A stretch of DNA of 64,000 bases from Propioniciclava soli. GTDB lineage: Bacteria; Actinomycetota; Actinomycetes; Propionibacteriales; Propionibacteriaceae. The position numbers and the translations under genes are program-made. The stretch's first letter is position 1. Every line of letters begins with the position of its first letter. The stretch spans positions 1-64,000 of the forward strand of contig NZ_JACYOT010000018.1 of assembly GCF_014858005.1 (NCBI RefSeq), written 5' to 3'. The notes beneath the pieces are model-generated. The model did not search any database. It had not been told where the DNA came from and saw only the letters and a program-made list of their open reading frames with translations. Below are positions 8,839 through 16,509 of the stretch, one piece after another.

Positions 8839-9600
8839 TCAGCCCTCGGGCCCCCGCAGGAACACCTGCGCGCTGCCACCCAGCTCGACGTCGACCCGGG
8901 TGCAGGACGCCGCGGAGTCAACGCGCGTGAAGGTCGGCCAGTGGTGGTCGTCCCCCAAGATCTGTGTGACGGCCCGTTCGGCCTCGGGCAGCGTGAGACA
9001 TTGCTCGGCCACCTGCGTCCGCAGAGCAGCACTCAGGACCGTCGGCGCCACGTCGGATTCGGGCATGAAGTTCTCTGCGACGATCACTTCCTGATCCGCA
9101 GCAACCATGGCCACTGAGCACGGGCTGGCGGGGCGTGCGTCATCGCGCTCCGTGATCGTCCAGCGGTGGAGGCCCAATCGGGACAACTCCTCCTGGACGA
9201 ACCCCGTCATCTCGTCCGCAGAGAAGCAACGGCTGAGGCCGCCGTCGACGTAGTCGTCGAGCGACTGCCCCAGCTCCGCAACCCTGTCCTCGCCCTCCGT
9301 GATCGCTGGCACGAGCGTGGCGTCGGCGGGTCTCCCGACGGAGGGGCCAACGACAAGCCGGCCATCGATGAGCCGCACGGCCACCGGGTCCGCAATCGGC
9401 CCCTTGCCCGTGAGCTCGGCGTAGCTCCTGCAGTCGGCGACTGGGTCGTCGCTCATCGACGCGCCGCCGTACCGGCGCTCATCGTTCCAGAGCGTCCCGG
9501 TCGTGGCCTCCCAACTCGTCACGCAGTTCAGCCCGTCATGGGCGCCCACATACCACTCGTTGTACAGGTGGTAGCCCGCGTACGCGGTGCCGCCGCCCAA
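8839..9600 (-). CDS. Hypothetical cysteine-rich protein
   Basis: A frame of 253 residues with coding-like composition; the product is not recognised. It begins 'LGGGTAYAGYHLYNEWY' at a TTG codon, with a stop (TGA, 9613-9615) just upstream. Six cysteines spread over the rest ('LNCVTS', 'VADCRS', 'LSRCFS', 'ASPCSV', 'EQCLTL', 'ASCTRV') suggest an exported, disulfide-bonded domain. No complete signal peptide or anchor precedes them, so the N-terminus may have been lost by a frameshift near 9600, where the upstream gene ends in an overlapping frame. The 3' end converges on the nuclease-like remnant. Confidence 0.5.
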   Translation of the reverse strand: MGGGTAYAGYHLYNEWYVGAHDGLNCVTSWEATTGTLWNDERRYGGASMSDDPVADCRSYAELTGKGPIADPVAVRLIDGRLVVGPSVGRPADATLVPAITEGEDRVAELGQSLDDYVDGGLSRCFSADEMTGFVQEELSRLGLHRWTITERDDARPASPCSVAMVAADQEVIVAENFMPESDVAPTVLSAALRTQVAEQCLTLPEAERAVTQILGDDHHWPTFTRVDSAASCTRVDVELGGSAQVFLRGPEG

Positions 9601-10085
9601 CGCGAGCGCATCTCACCCAGGCTCAAGGCGAAGATCGCAGTGAGCTCGAACTGCAGGCGCTCGTCAGCGTTCGGGATCATCCGCGTCGCCTGCCTGGCGC
9701 CTGTCTTGGCCAACTCCAGGGCGGCCTTCTTGGCGGCGGTCTTGGCGGCGGAAACGGCGACCGCCTTCGCACCGGCTTTGGCAGCCCCTCCTCCGGGGAT
9801 GAACGAGATGCCCAACTCGGCGGCGATGCCACCGACCATCACCGCCGTCCCAGCGGCGCTGATCGCCGTTACGTAATGACGCTCGAGCATCGCGAAAATG
9901 TCGGCTGGGGACGCATCCGGGTGGCGCCGGCGCATCCGGCGGACATACTCGCGTGCCACCCCTCGGCGGCCCCTAACCGCCTCGACGATATCCCGCTCAG
10001 CCTCGTCGGCCGCCAACTCGGCGGCGACCGTCACCTGCTCGAGAGAGTCGCCCACCTCAGCGAGCTCAGGGTCAACGTGCGTCAT
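9528..10085 (-). CDS. Hypothetical protein with Gly/Ala-rich membrane-like segment
   Basis: A 185-residue frame. It has an acidic and basic helical N-terminus with 'RRRHPDASPADIFAMLERHY', then 'VTAISAAGTAVMVGGIAAEL' and 'ISFIPGGGAAKAG', then 'PNADERLQFELTAIFALSLG'. This order resembles a poorly described actinobacterial family in which a RRRHPDASP motif precedes a Gly/Ala-rich putative membrane region. The last 25 residues ('RWAAAPRTRATTCTTSG') look out of frame and overlap the downstream gene by 73 nt. A frameshift joining the two frames would make a single protein of about 415 aa. Function unknown. Confidence 0.5.
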   Translation of the reverse strand: MTHVDPELAEVGDSLEQVTVAAELAADEAERDIVEAVRGRRGVAREYVRRMRRRHPDASPADIFAMLERHYVTAISAAGTAVMVGGIAAELGISFIPGGGAAKAGAKAVAVSAAKTAAKKAALELAKTGARQATRMIPNADERLQFELTAIFALSLGEMRSRWAAAPRTRATTCTTSGMWAPMTG

Positions 10086-10325
10086 TGTTCCTGCCCTTCC
10101 ATGTCCGGCGTGGGCCTACTCTATGGCGACGATCATGTTGAAATCGAGTTCCTTCGTCTCGGGGACGACACGGGCCGACCATGGATCGTCGACGTTGTGG
10201 CCTAAGCGCTGTGCTCTACGGTCGACCTTGTCCCTTTCGGCACAGGAGGGACCGGGGCGTCCTGATCGGAAGTGTCTCTGACGCGAACGCCTGCGACCCC
10301 ATGCTGTCGAGACTGATGAAATCCC

Positions 10326-10354
10326 TTGACAGCGCGGATTCGCGGGTGTTTTCT
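10326..10354 (+). promoter_or_regulatory. Possible promoter of the SLH-type gene
   Basis: TTGACA (10326-10331) is a consensus -35 box. The hexamer 17 nt downstream (TTTTCT) is a weak -10. A GGGACG/CGTCCC hairpin lies between this and the start codon. The rest of 10086-10325 shows nothing I can identify. Confidence 0.35.
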
Positions 10355-10388
10355 GTGCGTCGGGACGCTCGTCCCCGTCACAGAAAGC

Positions 10389-11468
10389 ATGCCCATGAAG
10401 CGCTTCCGCGCCTATGGCGTGGCGTTGGCCACCGTCGGCCTCCTCGCCTCAGCCTCGGCTGTCCCCGCCGCCCACGCGGCACCGTCCTCGGCGCTCCACC
10501 CCACCTCTGCCGCCCAACCGTCCGTCACCCATGCGGCCGAGTTGGCCCAACCGACGGAGGTCGCCACCGCCACACCTTTGGAACTCTCGATTGTTCGAGG
10601 GTGTTTCGAGCGTGACGCCTCCCTGACGGGGCTCTGGGTCACGTACACCAACCCCACCGCGCAATCGCAGGTCGCGCTGTTTGCCGTGTCCGATGCGAAC
10701 GCCTCCCTGACCGCCACTGACACGATGAGTGTCGCCGTCGAGCCCTTCGGGGAACAGACGGTGAGCTACGAAGCCGAGGGCGGGGCGTCCTACCGCTTCT
10801 GGGAACTCTCCACCCCGGGTGAGGAATGGAATGCGCTGGGCAGCCTGCCCGACTGCGGCAACGGCGACCCGTTCACCGATTCGGACTACTTCGCCCATCA
10901 GTTCGGCGAGGAGATCAACTGGATGTATTTCAGCGGTACCTCCACCGGGTGGGCCGAGCCGGACGGCTCGCGCACCTATCGGGGCCTGAACTCGATGAAC
11001 CGCGACGCGATGGCGGCGTTCCTCTACCGGCTCGCCGGGAGGCCCGCGTTCACGCCGCGGGGGCAGACCTTCACCGACGTGTCGCCGCAGACCGCTTTCT
11101 ACACCGAGATCGAGTGGTTGGCGTCCACCGGCATCACGACCGGCTGGCGCGAGGCCAACGGCACGGCCACCTACCGCCCGCTGTCCCCGGTGAATCGCGA
11201 TGCGATGGCGGCGTTCTTGTACCGGTTCTCGCTCCTGCAGGGTTTCCCGTCCTTCTCCGCCGATCCCAACAGCTACTGGTTCGTCGATGTTCCCCCGGGT
11301 ACGGAGCACTACGACGCGATCGAGTGGATGTATGAGTTCGGCCTTTCGACCGGCTACCAGATCGGCGGCGACCTTCAGTACCGGCCCACGCAGCCGGTCA
11401 AGCGTGACGCTTTGGCCGCGTTCCTGTTCCGCTACACCGATCAGATGGGCCTTGGCCCCAACGCCTGA
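10389..11468 (+). CDS. Secreted S-layer-homology-type repeat protein
   Basis: A 359-residue exported protein. 'MPMKRFRAYG' is followed by a hydrophobic stretch and a cleavage site near 'PAAHA-APSS'. The C-terminal half has three repeats of the pattern FTDV/FVDV..F..EIEWL...GI.TGW....YRP..PV.RDAMAAFLYR ('VNRDAMAAFLYRF', 'VKRDALAAFLFRY'), the S-layer-homology type common in actinobacterial exoproteins. The middle region (about 60-150) is a beta-rich domain I do not recognise. Such repeats usually attach proteins to cell-wall polymers or mediate surface display. A strong hairpin follows the stop. ATG 10395 is an equally possible start. Confidence 0.75.
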   Translation: MPMKRFRAYGVALATVGLLASASAVPAAHAAPSSALHPTSAAQPSVTHAAELAQPTEVATATPLELSIVRGCFERDASLTGLWVTYTNPTAQSQVALFAVSDANASLTATDTMSVAVEPFGEQTVSYEAEGGASYRFWELSTPGEEWNALGSLPDCGNGDPFTDSDYFAHQFGEEINWMYFSGTSTGWAEPDGSRTYRGLNSMNRDAMAAFLYRLAGRPAFTPRGQTFTDVSPQTAFYTEIEWLASTGITTGWREANGTATYRPLSPVNRDAMAAFLYRFSLLQGFPSFSADPNSYWFVDVPPGTEHYDAIEWMYEFGLSTGYQIGGDLQYRPTQPVKRDALAAFLFRYTDQMGLGPNA

Positions 11469-11486
11469 GGTGACGCGCCAGACGCG

Positions 11487-11516
11487 CTGGGTCGGACGGG
11501 CATCCGTCCGGCCCAG
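11487..11516 (+). terminator. Hairpin terminator after the SLH-type gene
   Basis: CTGGGTCGGACGG-GCAT-CCGTCCGGCCCAG forms a 13-bp stem (one G-T pair) with a 4-nt loop, 18 nt after the stop. There is no T run, as is common in high-GC bacteria. Confidence 0.65.
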
Positions 11517-11820
11517 CCGTCGTCAAGGCCGAGCCAGGGCAACCCAGGGGCGCGAAAGGGCGCGGCTGGGCTGATGCCGGCGTAGATGATCGGGAGGGCG
11601 TCGGCGTGGCTCGTGGGATTCGCGGTCGCCGCCGGCTGGGGCTGGATGTTGGCTGCCGGGGTGGGTGAAGGGTCTGCGCCGTGATCCCCGACCGGACTAT
11701 CCTTCGGACCATTCACTCAACCGCTGGGTCACGAGGGTGAGGTGGGCGTCGAGATCTTTGGAGGGGCGGTGCGATCACTGGTGCCGGGCGCAGCGAGCGC
11801 TCGTCGACGTCCCTCTTAAG
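11517..11820. other. Stretch without a supported gene
   Basis: A minus-strand frame over 11441-11716 is Pro/Ala-rich but matches nothing I know and overlaps the terminator. I treat it as non-coding. Confidence 0.4.
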
Positions 11821-12222
11821 TCACACGGCCACGATCTCGATGAGCTCGTCCAGGCCGGCAAGGTCGCCCGCGTTGCGGGTGTAGAGGCGCGCCCCGTGCG
11901 CATGTGCCGTGGCGGCAATGAGCAAGTCCATGACGCGTCCCCGCGGTTGGCGGCCCACGTCGACCACGGCCGCCGCAAGGCGGCCGTAGCTCACGGCGAC
12001 TGCGGCGTCAACGGGGAGTGGGTCGAAGTGCGTCTGGAGTCCGCTGAGCCGGCGCAGCCTCTCAGCCCGAACTGCCGCGGTCTTGGCCACGAGAACGCCG
12101 AACTGGAGTTCGGCCACGGTGATGGCACTGATCGCGATTTCACCCGGAAGGGGAGTGAGGCCACCCCCGATGACGACGCTGGTGTCGAGGATCGCCCTGA
12201 CCGGCGGGCTGGTGGGGCTCAC
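11821..12222 (-). CDS. vapC: PIN-domain toxin (VapC type)
   Basis: A 133-residue PIN-domain ribonuclease. The acidic residues are in place: 'AILDTSVVIGG' (Asp), 'AELQFGV' (Glu), 'RVMDLLIAATA' (Asp) and 'LYTRNAGDLAGL' (Asn-x-x-Asp). VapC toxins cleave tRNA or rRNA and are held inactive by the cognate antitoxin. Its start overlaps the stop of the antitoxin gene by 4 nt (ATGA), so the two are translated together. Length is typical. Confidence 0.92.
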   Translation of the reverse strand: MSPTSPPVRAILDTSVVIGGGLTPLPGEIAISAITVAELQFGVLVAKTAAVRAERLRRLSGLQTHFDPLPVDAAVAVSYGRLAAAVVDVGRQPRGRVMDLLIAATAHAHGARLYTRNAGDLAGLDELIEIVAV

Positions 12223-12467
12223 GAGCCTGCCCAGGGGTCACGCACCTCGCTGTCGAGCAGCTGTCGGTCCTGCTCCCAGTCGGGGTCCGCAGGGCCGCTG
12301 AAGAGCTCGGCCACATCGCGCCAGGACCGCCAGGGCGTCGCGCGGGTCGGGACGAGGCGCGCGCTTGGTCGCCCGGAGACGGTGATGGTGATCTCCTCGC
12401 CAGCCTCCACCTGGCGCACCAGTTCAGATGCCTCCTGGCGCAACTCTCGCAGCCCGACGCTCTTCAT
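12219..12467 (-). CDS. vapB: Antitoxin of the Phd/YefM type, partner of VapC
   Basis: An 82-residue protein starting 'MKSVGLRELRQEASELVRQV' and continuing 'EAGEEITITVSGRPSARLVP', the Phd/YefM DNA-binding fold. The C-terminal 35 residues ('WRDVAELFSG..DPDWEQDR') would wrap the toxin. It is first in the operon, upstream of and overlapping the toxin gene. A 16-bp inverted repeat lies 10 bp before its start, which fits autoregulation by the complex. No Shine-Dalgarno is visible, and the leader is probably very short. Confidence 0.9.
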   Translation of the reverse strand: MKSVGLRELRQEASELVRQVEAGEEITITVSGRPSARLVPTRATPWRSWRDVAELFSGPADPDWEQDRQLLDSEVRDPWAGS

Positions 12468-12476
12468 GCCGCGAGG

Positions 12477-12492
12477 GTAGCACTTGTGCTAC
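12477..12492. promoter_or_regulatory. Palindromic operator of the toxin-antitoxin operon
   Basis: GTAGCAC-TT-GTGCTAC has perfect 7-bp arms with a 2-nt centre, 10 bp upstream of the antitoxin ATG. It overlaps the likely -10 region (TGCTAC on the minus strand), a standard autorepression layout. Confidence 0.7.
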
Positions 12493-12557
12493 TCCGCGAC
12501 GTGCCGAGTCCAGGGAGTCCCCGCGCCAGCCGTGCCCCGATGGGGGAGTCTGGACGC

Positions 12558-13064
12558 ATGCGCGGTTTCGTACTGGTGGGTGGTTGGCCGGCCTCGGGCA
12601 AGACGACGTTGGGCCGTGATCTGGCGGACGCCCTGGAGTTCGACTTCCTCTCCAAGGACGAGGTCAAGGAGGCGCTCATGGATGAGCTCGGGGCGTCCGC
12701 CACGGTCGAGGAGTCTCGGCGCCTCGGGCGGGCGGCGGTGGCCGCCGTGCTTCGTGCGGCTCGCGGCTGTCGGGCGGCGGTCATCGACAGCACGTGGTTC
12801 CCCTACACCGCGCCCATGGTCGACGCGCTGCCGGGCCCGTTCGTCGAGATCCGCTGCGAGGTGCCCGTGTCCGTGGCGCGGGCCCGCTACCGGCAGCGGG
12901 TGCGCGATCTGCGTCACCTGGACGCCCAGCGCACCGAGGCCGAGCTGTGGGGGGAGCCCGTGGCTCCGCTGGCCGTCGGCCCGCTCGTCAGCGTCGACAC
13001 GTCGGTGCCCGTGGACATGCCAGGTCTGGCCGAACAGGTCCGGGGGCACCTCACCCGCGGGTGA
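12558..13064 (+). CDS. P-loop (AAA_33/zeta-like) kinase
   Basis: A 168-residue protein opening with 'MRGFVLVGGWPASGKTTLGR', a Walker A motif near the N-terminus as in AAA_33 and small-molecule kinases. 'FDFLSKDEVKEAL' and 'AVIDSTWFPY' are the following conserved strands, and 'ARARYRQRVRD' is an Arg-rich lid-type segment. ATG 12558 is preferred to the upstream ATG 12486 because it has GGGGGAG about 9 nt upstream and places the P-loop at the usual distance. The substrate (nucleoside, sugar or antibiotic) cannot be told from sequence. It is divergent from the toxin-antitoxin operon. Confidence 0.75.
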   Translation: MRGFVLVGGWPASGKTTLGRDLADALEFDFLSKDEVKEALMDELGASATVEESRRLGRAAVAAVLRAARGCRAAVIDSTWFPYTAPMVDALPGPFVEIRCEVPVSVARARYRQRVRDLRHLDAQRTEAELWGEPVAPLAVGPLVSVDTSVPVDMPGLAEQVRGHLTRG

Positions 13065-13115
13065 GATTCCGGTGGGCGCGGGACGCCAGGTTCGGCGCGG
13101 CTCCGCGGTCAACAA

Positions 13116-13271
13116 CCCGTCGCACCTACGCTCATCGACCTCGAGGTAGTCGCGGCCCCAGTCGGCTCGTTGCTCGTTGATGCGTTGCTCCTCGGCCTCC
13201 TCGCGCGACAGCGGCTCGCGGCGTCCGCGGAGGGCGTCTCACCAGTGCGAGAGCCGACTCTGCTCGCCCAT
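13116..13271 (-). pseudogene. Small gene with a nonsense codon (remnant)
   Basis: On the minus strand GGGGAAACG precedes an ATG at 13271 that reads 'MGEQSRLSHW' and then TGA. Beyond the stop the same frame continues as 'DALRGRREPLSREEAEEQRI' and 'NEQRADWGRDYLEVDERR', which has strongly protein-like, charged helical composition. A TGG-to-TGA change would explain the break. Where the original gene ended is unclear. I do not recognise the family. Confidence 0.35.
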
Positions 13272-13300
13272 CGTTTCCCCTTCGTCACAACGAACGGCAC

Positions 13301-14005
13301 TCAGGCCGCGCGCTCTTCCCTCCGCAGACGCCACCAGAACCAGACCGCGACCACGGCCGCCAGCAGGGAGAACCCGACGCCCAGATACCCCGCTCCCGGG
13401 GGGACGTCCCAGTTGGCCTGGCTCACCATCGCCGCCAGCGCCATCACGACGATCGCGTGCACCATTCCGATCTGGGTGGTCGCCGCGAGCAGGACGACGA
13501 TGCCCGCGCCCGTCTCATCGGGCAGGCCGGTGGGAGCCATGCACAGCGCGATCACGCCGGCCAGCACGGACGCCTCCAGGGCGAGCCCGAGGATGATCGT
13601 GGCGGCCGATCCCGCGGGGAGCAGGCCGGTCGCGTCCGCGACCACGAACGCGATGGCCACCACGCCGGGCAGCGCGGCGACGATCCGTCCCACCCCCTCG
13701 ACCGGTAGCGCCGGCACGAGCACCAGCCACGCGAGGGCCAACACGATGGCCGCGGGCGCCCCGAAGGCGATCACCTCGTCCAGGCCACGGCCGGGGGAGG
13801 GCAGCGGAAAGATCATGGGGACGTCCATGGCCTCCAGGCAGCCGTCGGAGAAGGAGCGCCCGAAGCGGTAGCCCTGCAGCACGCTGCCGCTCAGCATGCT
13901 CCCGGCGCACGGACGCCAGAAGATCGCCAACGCGGCCGTCTGCAGGGCAGCACCGACCATCAGGAGGGCCGCGGAGACCAGCCACAGTGCCGAGCGCGTA
14001 CGCAT
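13301..14005 (-). CDS. Hypothetical multi-pass membrane protein
   Basis: A 234-residue protein with about six hydrophobic segments: 'LWLVSAALLMVGAALQTAAL', 'AAIVLALAWLVLVPAL', 'IVAALPGVVAIAFVVADA', 'TIILGLALEASVLAGVIAL', 'IGMVHAIVVMALAAMV' and 'GVGFSLLAAVVAVWFWW', ending in a basic tail 'RRLRREERAA'. The frame is open far upstream, but the ATG at 14005 is chosen because a -10 box TACCAT lies exactly 6 nt before it (leaderless arrangement), and sequence further upstream belongs to the divergent promoter region. No family is recognised. Confidence 0.7.
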   Translation of the reverse strand: MRTRSALWLVSAALLMVGAALQTAALAIFWRPCAGSMLSGSVLQGYRFGRSFSDGCLEAMDVPMIFPLPSPGRGLDEVIAFGAPAAIVLALAWLVLVPALPVEGVGRIVAALPGVVAIAFVVADATGLLPAGSAATIILGLALEASVLAGVIALCMAPTGLPDETGAGIVVLLAATTQIGMVHAIVVMALAAMVSQANWDVPPGAGYLGVGFSLLAAVVAVWFWWRLRREERAA

Positions 14006-14132
14006 GGCGGCATGGTAGTCCCCCCATGACCAAGCCCCGCGCTGACCCGGACGCGCGGCGTCCCCACCGGACGGGCTTGATAACGAGCGGGTCACGGATC
14101 GGTCACCGCGCCATTTCTGTGGCGGAATGCGC

Positions 14133-14160
14133 TGGACATTCGGTGCGCCGGCCCTAGATT
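14133..14160 (+). promoter_or_regulatory. Promoter of the liv operon
   Basis: TGGACA (14133-14138) and TAGATT (14155-14160) are 16 nt apart and about 60 nt upstream of the GTG start of the binding-protein gene, which has its own AGGAGG. Confidence 0.55.
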
Positions 14161-14219
14161 GTGGCCAACCCTTTCTCCGGGCAGGGGACTGGCCTTTGAC
14201 CACAGCAGGAGGACCCACC

Positions 14220-15473
14220 GTGACCATCCACCGTCGCGCGGTACTGGCCGGCTTCGCCGGCGTTGCCGCGACCATCACGCTCAGCGGCTGCGGTTCGCGC
14301 ACCGCCACCACCACCACGACCGGCGAGAGCACCGCCGGCAGCGGCAGCACCGGAGCCGCGTCCGGCAACGTCGCCAAGATCGGCTTCATCGCACCCCTCT
14401 CGGGCGGCCTGTCCGCCATGGGCACGGGCATGCGCAACTCGGTCGACCTCGCGATCAAGCAGGCCAACGAGTCCGGCGCCATCCCCGGCTGGACCCTCGA
14501 GCTCGTCGCCGAGGACGACCAGGGCCAGCCCGACCCGGGCCGCAACGCCGCCACGAAGCTCGCTGGCGACAGCGACATCGTCGGCGTCGTCGGCCCGCTC
14601 AACAGCTCCGTGGGCCAGGCGATCCAGCCGGTGCTGGACGCCGCCACCATCGCCCTGGTCTCCCCGGCCAACACCAACCCGACGCTCACCAAGGGCGCCG
14701 ACCTGGCCAACCCGCAGCGGGCCTACGCGAGCTACTTCCGCACCTGCACCACGGACGCCGTCCAGGGGCCCTTCGCCGCGCAGTACCTGCTCGACAACGG
14801 CTTCACGCAGGTCGCCACCGTCCACGACAAGAAGGCCTACGGCCAGGGCCTCGTGGAGGCGTTCACCACGGCCTTCACCGAGGGCGGCGGCACCGTCGTC
14901 GCGGCCGAGACCATCAACCCCGACGACAAGGACTACTCGGCCGTCATCACCAAGGTCGCGGCGTCCTCGCCGGCGGCGCTGTACTACGGCGGTGAGTACC
15001 CGAACGCCGGCCCGCTGAGCCAGCAGATGAAGGCGTCCGGCCTCAACGTGCCCCTCATGGGCGGCGACGGACTCTACGACGCGGCCTACATCGAGCTCGC
15101 CGGATCCACCTCGGACGGCGACCTCGCCACCTCGGTCGGCGCACCCACCGACTCGCTGCCGTCGGCACAGGCGTTCGTGGACGCCTACGACGCGGGCGGG
15201 TACGCCGAGGGCTACTCTGCCTACGGCATGTACGCCTACGACGCCGCCAACGCGATCATCGAGGCCCTCAAGGTCAGCCTCGCGGACGCCGACGCCGCCG
15301 AGGGTGCCCGCGAGGCCACCGTCGAGGCCCTCAACGACGTCGACTTCGAGGGGGCGTCGGGCCGGGTCGCGTTCGACGAGTTCGGCGACTCGGTCTCCCG
15401 CGTGCTCACCGTCTACAAGGTCACCGGCGGGGAGTGGGTCGCCGACACGACCCAGGACTTCCAGGGCAGCTGA
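14220..15473 (+). CDS. livK: Branched-chain amino-acid-type ABC transporter, substrate-binding lipoprotein
   Basis: A 417-residue lipoprotein with signal 'VTIHRRAVLAGFAGVAATIT' and lipobox 'LSGC' (Cys 24), then a Ser/Thr/Gly-rich linker. The periplasmic-binding-protein type I fold starts at 'AKIGFIAPLSGGLSAMGTG' and includes 'DDQGQPDPGRNAATKLAG', 'IVGVVGPLNSSVGQAIQPVL' and 'VHDKKAYGQG', all typical of LivJ/LivK. The GTG start follows AGGAGGACCCACC. It captures the substrate outside the membrane for the permease encoded just downstream. The family also binds aromatic acids, urea and short amides, so leucine/isoleucine/valine is only the default guess. Confidence 0.92.
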   Translation: MTIHRRAVLAGFAGVAATITLSGCGSRTATTTTTGESTAGSGSTGAASGNVAKIGFIAPLSGGLSAMGTGMRNSVDLAIKQANESGAIPGWTLELVAEDDQGQPDPGRNAATKLAGDSDIVGVVGPLNSSVGQAIQPVLDAATIALVSPANTNPTLTKGADLANPQRAYASYFRTCTTDAVQGPFAAQYLLDNGFTQVATVHDKKAYGQGLVEAFTTAFTEGGGTVVAAETINPDDKDYSAVITKVAASSPAALYYGGEYPNAGPLSQQMKASGLNVPLMGGDGLYDAAYIELAGSTSDGDLATSVGAPTDSLPSAQAFVDAYDAGGYAEGYSAYGMYAYDAANAIIEALKVSLADADAAEGAREATVEALNDVDFEGASGRVAFDEFGDSVSRVLTVYKVTGGEWVADTTQDFQGS

Positions 15474-15549
15474 CCGGATCGCAGACCACAGCGCGGTGGG
15501 GAGTTCCGGCGGGCGTGCCGGAACTCCTCACCTCGTGCGAAGGAGACCG

Positions 15550-16509
15550 ATGGACCTTTTCCTCCAGCAGTTGGTGAACGGGCTGAGCCTGGGAGCGCTG
15601 TACGCGCTCATCGCCGTCGGCTACACCGTCGTGTACGGCATCGTCCAACTCATCAACTTCGCCCACGGGGAGATCTTCATGGTGGGCGCGTTCGGGGCGT
15701 ACACCACGTGGATGCTCATGGGTGCCCCCGCCAGCCTGAGCGTCGGGATCGCCCTGGGCGTCGTGCTGCCGGCCATGCTGCTGGGCGGCATCGTGACGTC
15801 GGTGACCGTGGCGCTGCTCATGGAGCGGCTGGCGTACCGTCCGCTGCGCAGCGCGCCGCGCCTCGCGCCGCTGATCTCGGCGATTGGCATCTCGATCGCG
15901 CTGCAGGAGGCCGTCCGCCTCTTCTACGGCCGCATCCCGGGTTTTCCGGACAGCCGTCGGGCCATCCCGTTCCCGGTCATCGAGGGCATCACCGGCCGCA
16001 CGGTGCAGTTCGGCGGCCTCACGATCCAGTACTCCGCACTGTTCACCCTGGGCGCGCTGGCGGTCTGCACGGTGCTGCTGTGGTGGTTCGTCAACAAGAC
16101 CCGCATGGGCCGGGCGATGCAGGCCACGAGCCAGGACGCCGACACCAGCCGCCTCATGGGCATCAACGTCGACCGGGCCATCGCGACGGCCTTCGCGGTG
16201 GGCGCGGCGCTGGCGGCAGTCGCCGGGCTGGCGCACGGGCTGCGCTACAACAACATCGACCCGCTGATGGGCTTCCTCTCCGGGTTGAAGGCGTTCACCG
16301 CCGCCGTGCTCGGCGGCATCGGCAACATCAACGGCGCCGTGGTCGGCGGCCTGACGCTCGGGGTCGTCGAGGCCATGGCCACGACCTTCATCCCCGGCCA
16401 GTTCGGCAGCTCGGCCTGGAAGGACGTGTGGGCGTTCGTCCTGCTCATCCTCGTGCTCGTGTTCCGGCCACAAGGCCTCCTCGGTGCGAAGGTGGTGGAT
16501 CGCGCATGA
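15550..16509 (+). CDS. livH: Branched-chain amino-acid-type ABC transporter permease LivH
   Basis: A 319-residue integral membrane protein. 'MDLFLQQLVNGLSLGALYAL' and 'VYGIVQLINFAHGEIFMVGA' are hallmark N-terminal motifs of LivH. 'AVLGGIGNINGAVVGG' near the C-terminus is the conserved EAA-like loop that contacts the ATPases. The start follows AGGAGACCG. It forms the transmembrane pore with LivM; the LivM start overlaps its stop (ATGA). Confidence 0.95.
   Translation: MDLFLQQLVNGLSLGALYALIAVGYTVVYGIVQLINFAHGEIFMVGAFGAYTTWMLMGAPASLSVGIALGVVLPAMLLGGIVTSVTVALLMERLAYRPLRSAPRLAPLISAIGISIALQEAVRLFYGRIPGFPDSRRAIPFPVIEGITGRTVQFGGLTIQYSALFTLGALAVCTVLLWWFVNKTRMGRAMQATSQDADTSRLMGINVDRAIATAFAVGAALAAVAGLAHGLRYNNIDPLMGFLSGLKAFTAAVLGGIGNINGAVVGGLTLGVVEAMATTFIPGQFGSSAWKDVWAFVLLILVLVFRPQGLLGAKVVDRA

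Noticed and set aside
13301-14710. 469-residue minus-strand frame extending from the membrane protein through the livK region
   Set aside because: The part beyond 14005 is antisense to livK and not protein-like; the -10 box at 14012-14017 fixes a start at 14005.
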